From assembly GCA_003523545.1 (NCBI GenBank), contig DQAM01000342.1, forward strand, positions 1-10,778: DNA of 10,778 bases, read 5' to 3'. The translations under genes and the position numbers were made by a program. This DNA is from Dysgonomonas sp. GTDB taxonomy: Bacteria > Bacteroidota > Bacteroidia > Bacteroidales > Dysgonomonadaceae. The notes under the pieces were generated by a model. The model was not told the DNA's origin. It did no database searches and saw only the letters and a program-made list of their open reading frames with translations. Below, one piece after another: positions 1 to 5,777 of this stretch (within the stretch, counting starts at the first letter, position 1; each line of letters starts with the position of its first letter).

Positions 1-54
1 GTTGTCATCACGACAACCAATTTTCAAATTGTTAACCTTAAAATCTAATACCAT
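1..54 (-). CDS. 5' end of an unidentified gene, cut by the window edge
   Basis: Reading leftwards from the ATG at 54-52, an open frame of 18 codons runs to the window edge (MVLDFKVNNLKIGCRDDN) without a stop. I chose this start because it lies just downstream of a well-formed Bacteroidetes promoter (boxes at 68-75 and 96-99), which would leave a leader of roughly ten nucleotides. Another ATG closer to the promoter (65-63) is in a different frame and stops after seven codons. The fragment is too short to assign to a family. It is divergent from the LtaS-like gene at 310. The short leader and the small number of codons leave room for doubt. Confidence 0.45.
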   Translation of the reverse strand, partial: MVLDFKVNNLKIGCRDDN

Positions 55-67
55 GAAAAACACATTA

Positions 68-99
68 CAAAGATAAGGGATGAGCGGTGATTTAACAAA
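68..99 (-). promoter_or_regulatory. Bacteroidetes-type promoter for the leftward edge gene
   Basis: On the minus strand a -33 box TTTG (99-96) is followed after exactly 20 nt by TATCTTTG (75-68), a full match to the TAnnTTTG -7 consensus of Bacteroides primary sigma promoters. Transcription would begin near 62-65 and run left into the reading frame starting at 54. This is the best two-box match among the promoters I examined in the window. Confidence 0.6.
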
Positions 100-276
100 A
101 CATTTAATTCTAAATTTGAAATCTTAACATAATTATATTTTTGAAGAGCAGATTTGATTACATTTTAGAAACTGTTAAAATTTAACCCTGTGTTTTACTC
201 AAAAATAATGAGAAAAATGAGAAATTTTATAATGAAATATATGAATGTATTCATACTAGATTTTACATTAAAATTC

Positions 277-284
277 TAATTTTG
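277..284 (+). promoter_or_regulatory. Candidate -7 element of the LtaS-like gene
   Basis: TAATTTTG matches the TAnnTTTG consensus and sits 25 nt upstream of the ATG at 310. No TTTG is found 19-21 nt further upstream, so only one of the two boxes is present. The palindromic sequence at 241-254 overlaps where the -33 box would be expected. Confidence 0.35.
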
Positions 285-309
285 TAGAATTATTTATTTC
301 TAAGAGATT

Positions 310-2196
310 ATGATTTATATAACCAGTGTAAAACAACTATTTTACAGGCTTTTACTTATTTTAGTATTCTATCAGATATGCAGAATCATTTTTTATCTGT
401 TCAATTATAATTACTTTTTGCAAGTCGGTATAACGGAATTTCTGGGTGGCATCCGCTTCGATTTGTCTGCTATATTTTTTAGCAATGCTTTGTTGATAGC
501 ATTAAGTATTATTCCAGGTAACTTCAAATATAAATCTGCATATCAGGTCTTCCTTAAGATATTATTCTTTGTCATAAATGCATTTTTTATGGCATTCAAT
601 TTTATAGATATAGAATACTTCAGGTTTACAGGAAAACGCAGTACTTATTCTTTGATTACAGCCTCAGGAATGGAAGGCGATATTTGGAGATTGATTCCTG
701 TTTTCATTAAAGATTACTGGTATCTTTTTCTGGTTTACCTGCTCATAATTATAATCTTCTGGAAATTAATCCCGGTTCTTACATATAAGAAGAGAAAAGA
801 GAAAGGTATAAAGGATTTAGTAATTTCATCATCGGTTTTTGTTTTTTCTGTGGGATTAATAGTATTATTCGGTAGAGGAGGGTTTCAGAAGGCTCCTATA
901 AAGACATTAGATGCTATCAATTATGTGAATAATTCACAGAATACAGCCGTTGTTTTGAATACTCCGTTTACAGTATTCAAAACCTTATCAAAAAAGGATA
1001 ACCTGAGAAAAATAGATTATTTCCCGGAAGATGAGCTAAAAGAAATCTATCAACCTGTTATCCGGTTAGATTCTGATACGACTTTTAACAGAAAAAATGT
1101 TGTCATTCTTATACTGGAAAGCTTTGGTAAAGAAAATATTCATCTTTCATTCGACGGACGTAAACTAACTCCCTTTTTAGACTCCCTGTTGAACCAAGGA
1201 ATGTATTATGAGAATGCATTTGCAAGTGGATTTAAATCCATTGACGCAGTACCCTCAGTTATAACCTCTATACCCTGTCTGATGGAAATATCTTATATTT
1301 CTTCTCCTTTTGCATTTAACAATGTTGATGGATTCAGCAAAATATTGAAGAGTGAGGGTTATTATACAGCGTTCTTTCATGGAGCTTTTAATGGCAGTCA
1401 GAATTTTAATGAGTTTGCACAGATAGCCGGTTTTGATAAATATTACGGCAAAAATGAATATGTAGGTGAAGAGGCCTATGATAAAACATGGGGGATCTTT
1501 GACGAGGAATTTATGCAGTTCTCGGTGAAAGAGTTCAGTACTTTCCGACAACCGTTTTTCTCAACTATCTTTACTATTTCTTCTCACAACCCTTATACAA
1601 TCCCGGAGAGATATAAAGGCAAATTTCCTAAAGGTGACCGCGATATCCATGAGTCGATAGCTTATAGTGATTATGCTTTGAGTAGATTCTTTGAATCGGC
1701 ACGGAAGGAATCGTGGTTTGAAAATACAATTTTTGTAATAACGCCAGATCATCCGAGTAGGGGTGGAAAAAAGGGCTTTTTTAATACAGACCTGGGAAAT
1801 TATTCTATACCTATTCTTATTTATGATCCTTCTAATCCAGACTTAAAAGGAAAAAATAATAAATTGCTGGCACAGATTGATCTTCTGCCGGAGGTGTTGG
1901 ATTATTTAAATTATCAAGGTGATATTTTTTCATTCGGAAATGATCCTCTAAAATGGAACAACAGGCTTATAGCTAATTTCAGTGAAGGAGTGTATCGTTT
2001 TCTGATAGACGATTATTATATGACTTTTGATGGAAAGAATATTTTGAATGTCTATAATTACAAGCAAGACAGCTTGCTTCAAAATAAGATCAGTGTATAT
2101 CCTCAGCAAGAATTTGAGGTAAAAATAAAATCCTATATACAGCAGTATAACGCCAGGGTATTGGATAATAAATTAACATTAGAGACCGGCTTTTAA
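310..2196 (+). CDS. LtaS-like membrane sulfatase-fold phosphotransferase/hydrolase
   Basis: This 628-residue inner-membrane protein has about five N-terminal transmembrane segments (roughly residues 10-32, 50-69, 80-100, 135-156 and 170-187), a linker, and a periplasmic alkaline-phosphatase/sulfatase-superfamily domain from about 262. This is the architecture of lipoteichoic acid synthase LtaS. Candidate metal and catalytic residues by eye are E270 (ILES), S310 (GFKSID), H357 (FFHG), H426 (SSHNP) and D480-H481 (TPDH). They parallel E255, T300, D475 and H476 of Staphylococcus aureus LtaS, with serine replacing the threonine nucleophile. An in-frame stop at 301-303 makes 310 the earliest ATG. 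Bacteroidota make no lipoteichoic acid, so the likely role is moving a phospho-head group (phosphoglycerol or phosphoethanolamine) onto an envelope glycan or lipid, or a hydrolase role. The substrate is inference. The histidine kinase gene follows by 82 nt with no obvious terminator between. Confidence 0.85.
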   Translation: MIYITSVKQLFYRLLLILVFYQICRIIFYLFNYNYFLQVGITEFLGGIRFDLSAIFFSNALLIALSIIPGNFKYKSAYQVFLKILFFVINAFFMAFNFIDIEYFRFTGKRSTYSLITASGMEGDIWRLIPVFIKDYWYLFLVYLLIIIIFWKLIPVLTYKKRKEKGIKDLVISSSVFVFSVGLIVLFGRGGFQKAPIKTLDAINYVNNSQNTAVVLNTPFTVFKTLSKKDNLRKIDYFPEDELKEIYQPVIRLDSDTTFNRKNVVILILESFGKENIHLSFDGRKLTPFLDSLLNQGMYYENAFASGFKSIDAVPSVITSIPCLMEISYISSPFAFNNVDGFSKILKSEGYYTAFFHGAFNGSQNFNEFAQIAGFDKYYGKNEYVGEEAYDKTWGIFDEEFMQFSVKEFSTFRQPFFSTIFTISSHNPYTIPERYKGKFPKGDRDIHESIAYSDYALSRFFESARKESWFENTIFVITPDHPSRGGKKGFFNTDLGNYSIPILIYDPSNPDLKGKNNKLLAQIDLLPEVLDYLNYQGDIFSFGNDPLKWNNRLIANFSEGVYRFLIDDYYMTFDGKNILNVYNYKQDSLLQNKISVYPQQEFEVKIKSYIQQYNARVLDNKLTLETGF

Positions 2197-2226
2197 TTAC
2201 ATCCCTTTATAGCTGGTGTTTCCACA

Positions 2227-2258
2227 TTTTATAATTTCACAAAGATTACGTACCTTTC
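2227..2258 (+). promoter_or_regulatory. Candidate promoter of the histidine kinase gene
   Basis: TTTT at 2227-2230 and TACCTTTC at 2251-2258 are separated by 20 nt. They match the Bacteroidetes TTTG / TAnnTTTG boxes at 3 of 4 and all but the last base respectively. Transcription would start around 2262, leaving a short leader before the ATG at 2279. The kinase may therefore have its own promoter as well as read-through from the LtaS-like gene. Confidence 0.35.
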
Positions 2259-2278
2259 GATGAAATAATAGTGCTGGA

Positions 2279-3445
2279 ATGAGGTCTTTCAATAAAAAAC
2301 TATATGCCAGGTATTTCTTTGTTGTGATAGCTATAGCTATTGCAGCTAGTTTCTTATTTATTTCGAACCGGACGGCTGAAGAGCTAGCTAAAGAGGAACG
2401 GTTGAAAATAGAATTATGGGCAGATGCGATACAGACTACCGTAAATAGAGGGGATGAAGGCGAACTTGATCTTACTTTAAAGATATTATCGGGTAATAAA
2501 ACCATTCCTGTAATTTGGTGCGATGACGAGGGTGAAATACTGATGACTGTAAATCTCGATATTCCGGCTAAGGACAGCCTTTCTTTTATCAAGAAAAAAA
2601 TTGTGGAGTTTCAAAAAAACAATGAACCCATAGTTATCCGTAATCCGGACTTTGTACAGTACGTTTATTACGGAGATTCTTCTACTCTTAAACGTTTGCA
2701 ATATTATCCTTTTATACAAATCCTGATACTTACAGTATTTGTAATGATATCCTTTTTAGCTCTTTTAAGCACAAAAAATGCCGAACAGAATAAATTATGG
2801 GTAGGACTATCCAAAGAAACAGCACATCAATTAGGAACACCTATTTCTTCTCTCCTGGCATGGATTGAATATCTGAAAGAAAAAACGCAGGATGCTTCTA
2901 TTGTGGGTGAAATGGAGAAAGATATTATCCGTTTGCAGATGATAACAGACCGGTTTTCAAAAATCGGCTCTAAACCTGCTCCCCAGCTATATGAAATAAA
3001 AAGTGAGGTAATGCAGGCCGTAAGTTATCTTGAAAAACGGATATCTAAAAAGGTCAAATTTATATTTGATATGCCGGATGAGCCTATTTACGCCAAGATC
3101 AGCCCTTCGTTATTCAGCTGGGTTATCGAGAATCTCACGAAAAATGCTGTGGACGCTATGGAAGGGCAGGGTACTATTACTTTTGATGTATATTCGAAAA
3201 GTTCCACTATATATATCGATATAACAGATACAGGTAAAGGAATGACCAAATCTATGTATAAGCAGATTTTTTCTCCCGGATTCACGACCAAAGACCGGGG
3301 GTGGGGACTAGGCCTGTCTCTGGCAAAACGAATAATAGAATCATATCACAGAGGGAAGATATATGTGAGGAATTCGGAATTGAATGTAGGAACAACCTTT
3401 ACGATAGAATTGGAAAAACAAGACATAAAAAAACCTCAGGATTGA
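2279..3445 (+). CDS. Orphan membrane sensor histidine kinase
   Basis: This 388-residue transmembrane sensor kinase senses an extracytoplasmic signal and autophosphorylates on histidine. Residues 11-28 and 143-163 are transmembrane helices enclosing a periplasmic domain of about 110 residues with no family motif I recognise. The dimerisation/phosphoacceptor helix follows immediately, with no HAMP or PAS: SKETAHQLGTPIS, phospho-acceptor H183. The ATPase domain shows the N box (ENLTKNAVDAM, 284-294), G1 (DTGKGM, 317-322), F box (FSPGFTTK, 331-338) and G2 (GWGLGLSLAK, 341-350), so it looks fully active. No response regulator is encoded in the window, so the partner must lie elsewhere. It could share a transcript with the LtaS-like gene, which would fit an envelope-stress role, but this is inference. 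Its last codons form the left arm and loop of the terminator at 3434-3452. Confidence 0.92.
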   Translation: MRSFNKKLYARYFFVVIAIAIAASFLFISNRTAEELAKEERLKIELWADAIQTTVNRGDEGELDLTLKILSGNKTIPVIWCDDEGEILMTVNLDIPAKDSLSFIKKKIVEFQKNNEPIVIRNPDFVQYVYYGDSSTLKRLQYYPFIQILILTVFVMISFLALLSTKNAEQNKLWVGLSKETAHQLGTPISSLLAWIEYLKEKTQDASIVGEMEKDIIRLQMITDRFSKIGSKPAPQLYEIKSEVMQAVSYLEKRISKKVKFIFDMPDEPIYAKISPSLFSWVIENLTKNAVDAMEGQGTITFDVYSKSSTIYIDITDTGKGMTKSMYKQIFSPGFTTKDRGWGLGLSLAKRIIESYHRGKIYVRNSELNVGTTFTIELEKQDIKKPQD

Positions 3446-3470
3446 CCTGAGGCTTATTTTTTATTTTTTT
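3434..3470. terminator. Bidirectional terminator overlapping the kinase stop codon
   Basis: CCTCAGG (3434-3440) pairs perfectly with CCTGAGG (3446-3452) around the 5-nt loop ATTGA, followed by a T-rich tract (3454-3470). On the other side a run of seven A (3427-3433) serves as the U-tract for the minus strand. The hairpin serves the convergent histidine kinase and TPR genes. The kinase stop TGA (3443-3445) lies in the loop. Confidence 0.85.
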
Positions 3471-3479
3471 CGAATCGTT

Positions 3480-4184
3480 TTACTGTGCACCTTTAAGGAT
3501 AGTAGCCTGCTGAATAAATTTATCAGCATCACCGGCTTCGGGCGACATGATGTAATCATTTTTAATTTTGGTAAACAGTTCGATTACTTTGTCGTAATTT
3601 TTCAGGTCGTTATATACGATTGCCGCTTTCTTGTAGTAAATAGGAGATAATAACTGGTCATCAGCCTGTTTGGCTGCTTTCTCGAAATGAGAAATAGCTT
3701 CCTGAGCCTTTCCTGTATTAACAAGGCAATCTCCGATTGCTCCATGTACTGCAGGTGTTATCATGTTATCCCCGCCCTTAAAAGAATTCAGCCTGTCGAG
3801 TGCTTGTTCGTATCTTCCCATTCTTGCATAAGATATACCGGCATAAGCTTTTGCCAGATCACCTGCTTTGGTCGATCCGTATTCGTCGATGATCGATTCA
3901 AATCCCATGAAAGAATTCCCGTCTCCATAAATAGCCAGAGAGTCCATACCTGCCTGAAAGTACTGCTCGCCTTTATACATAGCGACCTGAGCATCTTTGT
4001 TTCTGGGTTCAAGGTATAAACTGTGATAAGCCCAATATGCACCGATAATAAGAACAATAACCCCTACTCCTATGAGTATCTGGTTACGATATCTCATCAG
4101 GAAACTTCCCGATTTGTAGACTGTTTCGTCTATTTTGTTCCAATCTTTTTCTTCAAGCCTTTCTCTCTCTTTTCTGCTAGCCAT
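3480..4184 (-). CDS. Membrane-anchored TPR protein, YfgM-like
   Basis: This protein has 234 residues. A short charged cytoplasmic N-terminus (1-34, rich in K/R/E) precedes one hydrophobic helix at about 36-54. A periplasmic region of tetratricopeptide-type helical hairpins follows, at roughly 109-137 (AYAGISYARMGRYEQAL), 144-174 (GDCLVNTGKAQEAISHFEKA) and 180-210 (YYKKAAIVYNDLKNYDKVI). This layout matches the YfgM/TPR_21-type proteins, which in Escherichia coli associate with the SecYEG translocon and periplasmic chaperones. A similar scaffold or chaperone role is inferred here. The gene is a single unit, convergent with the histidine kinase and divergent from the HMA-AraC gene. A -7-like TATTTTTG lies on the minus strand at 4229-4222, about 38 nt before the ATG. 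Confidence 0.82.
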   Translation of the reverse strand: MASRKERERLEEKDWNKIDETVYKSGSFLMRYRNQILIGVGVIVLIIGAYWAYHSLYLEPRNKDAQVAMYKGEQYFQAGMDSLAIYGDGNSFMGFESIIDEYGSTKAGDLAKAYAGISYARMGRYEQALDRLNSFKGGDNMITPAVHGAIGDCLVNTGKAQEAISHFEKAAKQADDQLLSPIYYKKAAIVYNDLKNYDKVIELFTKIKNDYIMSPEAGDADKFIQQATILKGAQ

Positions 4185-4221
4185 TTTATAGTATGAATTT
4201 TTATTATCAAATTTTCAGACG

Positions 4222-4229
4222 CAAAAATA
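4222..4229 (-). promoter_or_regulatory. Candidate -7 element of the TPR gene
   Basis: On the minus strand TATTTTTG (4229-4222) matches TAnnTTTG and lies about 38 nt upstream of the start at 4184. No TTTG occurs at the expected -33 spacing, so support is partial. It lies close to a palindromic TCGATATTCGA (4240-4250). Confidence 0.35.
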
Positions 4230-4299
4230 ATCCTTTTCCTCGATATTCGATAAAAAAAGACCCGCTTTTTTCTAAATAACTGAGTATTATCTGTAATTT

Positions 4300-4307
4300 T
4301 ATATTTG
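4300..4307 (+). promoter_or_regulatory. Candidate -7 element of the HMA-AraC regulator gene
   Basis: TATATTTG at 4300-4307 is a full match to TAnnTTTG. It would leave a leader of about 55 nt before the ATG at 4366, long enough to carry an operator downstream of the promoter. No good -33 box is present at 19-21 nt spacing, which could mean that transcription needs an activator. Confidence 0.4.
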
Positions 4308-4365
4308 TATATGCAGTTTGGTATTCTGTAAAAACAAATGAAAGTAATATAAAACCAAGTTTGAG

Positions 4366-4926
4366 ATGAGGTTATTTATAAAAAATATGGTATGCCCCCG
4401 TTGTAAAATGGCTGTGGAAAATGTGCTGAACAACCTGGAAATCGCTTATCAGGATGTGAGGCTGGGAGAGGTTATTACTACTGATGAATTAACCGATAGC
4501 CAGATTTCTGATTTTCGTAAGGAAATAGAATCATTAGGATTTGAGTTGTTAGATGATTCGCAGAAACAGATAGTTGAAAAAATAAAGTCTATCATAATCG
4601 GGTACATTCATTATGAACGGCATGACAAAATGAATCTGTCAGAAGTCTTATCATCGGAACTCAATCGTGATTACTCCTGGTTGAGTAAGTTGTTTTCCAG
4701 TACTCAGGGGCTTACCATCGAGCAGTTTGCCATTTTGCAAAAGACCGAGCGTATAAAAGAACTACTCACATACGGTGAAAAGACATTGAGCGAAATAGCA
4801 ATGGATATGGGATACAGCAGTGTCGCACATCTGTCGGCGCAGTTCAAGAAGATAACCGGAATGACTCCGACTCAGTTCAAATCGCAGGGCATTTCATTGA
4901 GAAAAGGTCTTGACAAAATAGAATAA
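4366..4926 (+). CDS. AraC-type HTH regulator with N-terminal HMA-like metal-binding domain
   Basis: This small DNA-binding protein has 186 residues. Residues 3-64 read as a heavy-metal-associated (HMA) fold: MVCPRCKMAVENVL with C10 and C13 forming the MxCxxC loop, helix 1, then LTDSQISDFRKEIESLGFEL matching the second half that ends in a Gly-Phe turn. Residues 65-105 are a linker helix region. Residues about 107-175 are an AraC/XylS helix-turn-helix domain (RIKELLTYGEKTLSEIAMDMGYSS, then HLSAQFKKITGMTPTQFK). The natural reading is a transcription factor switched by copper or a similar soft metal bound at the CxxC site. That is inference, and the HMA half could instead bind nothing or serve for dimerisation. 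It is unlike typical AraC proteins, which are about 280-300 residues with a cupin sensor domain. No copper ATPase or chaperone gene lies in the window, so its targets are elsewhere. Confidence 0.85.
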   Translation: MRLFIKNMVCPRCKMAVENVLNNLEIAYQDVRLGEVITTDELTDSQISDFRKEIESLGFELLDDSQKQIVEKIKSIIIGYIHYERHDKMNLSEVLSSELNRDYSWLSKLFSSTQGLTIEQFAILQKTERIKELLTYGEKTLSEIAMDMGYSSVAHLSAQFKKITGMTPTQFKSQGISLRKGLDKIE

Positions 4927-4955
4927 TGACATACATACACTGTGAACTTTTAATT

Positions 4956-5693
4956 CTAATCTGCATTTAAGAATCTAAAGAAATCGTCTTCAGTACCTTT
5001 GAACACATTCAGGTCTACAAAACCTTCTATGCCATCCATCCTTCCCCGGTTGCTGTATTGCCAGAAAGTCCAGTTATAAGTCGGGTTTGTTTCAGGCTTG
5101 CCATATATTCCCCTTAACCAGTAAGGGTTATCCGGAAATTCTCCTTCCAGGTAATCTCTGTAAAAATCATCGATCACATATATAATAACCCTCCTCGAAT
5201 AATGTTTCTCTATTATGTCTATAAAAGTATGTATATCTGACAGAAGTTCCTGCTTCGTTTTTGTGAGCTTACAATTGCCGCTGTATTCGAGATCGATAGC
5301 CGGCGGGAGCATATTCCCATCGTTCGGTACCGACTCGATAAAATTACGGGCCTGTTCTTCACCGCTCCTGCAAAAAGTGAAAAAGTGATATGCTCCTACT
5401 ATAATGTTTTGCTTTTTTGCATTTTCCCAATTTCTTTCGAAGCTTTTATCTTTGAAGTCCCTTCCTTCCGTGGCTTTAATGAATGAAAACCGGACACATT
5501 TCTTATCCACTTTTTTCCAGTCTATTTCTCCCTGATGATTGGAAACATCGAGCCCTTGTACAGGATATTCTTTGAGAGAAGGATAATTGAAACGAACGTA
5601 TCCATTGTATAGAAGGAAGGCCGCCAGACCTGCAAGTCCGGACATAAAGATAACCATCACAAAAAATATGACGATATTTTTTCTCATATTCAT
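4956..5693 (-). CDS. Membrane-anchored GH25 lysozyme-like muramidase
   Basis: This 245-residue glycoside hydrolase of family 25 is predicted to cut the MurNAc-GlcNAc bond of peptidoglycan. Residues 7-29 form one hydrophobic segment without a clear cleavage or lipobox site, so it is probably a signal anchor with the enzyme in the periplasm. The catalytic barrel starts at 45. GLDVSNHQGEIDW carries D49, FIKATEG carries E76, GAYHFF is at 100-105, PAIDLE carries the D134/E136 pair of the active site, and FWQYSNRG to VDLNVF ends the barrel with D227. Length and motif order fit a complete family member. The start could also be the ATG two codons in (M3). It is transcribed alone, away from the PNGase F-like gene, and its stop lies only 29 nt from that of the HMA-AraC gene. 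Likely roles are cell-wall remodelling or attack on foreign peptidoglycan; the sequence does not decide. Confidence 0.9.
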   Translation of the reverse strand: MNMRKNIVIFFVMVIFMSGLAGLAAFLLYNGYVRFNYPSLKEYPVQGLDVSNHQGEIDWKKVDKKCVRFSFIKATEGRDFKDKSFERNWENAKKQNIIVGAYHFFTFCRSGEEQARNFIESVPNDGNMLPPAIDLEYSGNCKLTKTKQELLSDIHTFIDIIEKHYSRRVIIYVIDDFYRDYLEGEFPDNPYWLRGIYGKPETNPTYNWTFWQYSNRGRMDGIEGFVDLNVFKGTEDDFFRFLNAD

Positions 5694-5708
5694 CTTATAT
5701 TATTCTAA

Positions 5709-5740
5709 AGGATAAATTTCTTCTATTTATCCTATCTTTG
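5709..5740 (+). promoter_or_regulatory. Inverted repeat plus -7 element between GH25 and PNGase F-like genes
   Basis: A perfect 9-bp inverted repeat, AGGATAAAT (5709-5717) and ATTTATCCT (5725-5733), is separated by 7 nt. Its last base is the first base of TATCTTTG (5733-5740), a full TAnnTTTG match 37 nt before the ATG of the PNGase F-like gene. No -33 TTTG is present; the repeat occupies that region instead. This placement suggests an operator or activator site for one or both divergent genes. The alternative is a hairpin in the leader of the GH25 transcript. Confidence 0.45.
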
Positions 5741-5777
5741 TAAAGTTAAGTATATCGTTTAAAAAATAATCTTAAAC

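Larger units (their letters stand above)
55..309. other. A/T-rich divergent intergenic region
   Basis: About 255 nt separate the leftward edge gene from the rightward LtaS-like gene. Besides the leftward promoter, rightward TAnnTTTG elements occur at 136-143 (TATTTTTG, with a TTTG at 115-118 but only 17 nt between) and at 277-284 (TAATTTTG, without a good -33 box). An imperfect palindrome with 6-bp arms, ATGAAT-GT-ATTCAT, lies at 241-254, just upstream of the second element, and could be an operator or chance in A/T-rich DNA. No coding frame or RNA gene was recognised here. Confidence 0.5.

Noticed and set aside
1..36. Short inverted repeats GTTGTC/GACAAC (1-17) and CAATTT/AAATTG (18-31) as operator sites
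   Set aside because: They lie inside the probable coding start of the leftward edge gene, and the second is A/T-rich with a low threshold for chance.
195..254. Direct repeats such as ATGAGAAA and A/T-rich near-repeats upstream of the LtaS-like gene as a CRISPR or iteron-type array
   Set aside because: Only two short irregular copies are present; there is no regular spacing and no spacer structure.
2197..2592. 131-codon minus-strand open frame overlapping the start of the histidine kinase
   Set aside because: Its low-complexity serine-rich translation has no family features, and the opposite strand holds a clearly conserved kinase.
3687..4057. Open frames on both strands inside the TPR gene
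   Set aside because: They overlap the TPR protein in other frames and have no coherent composition or motif.
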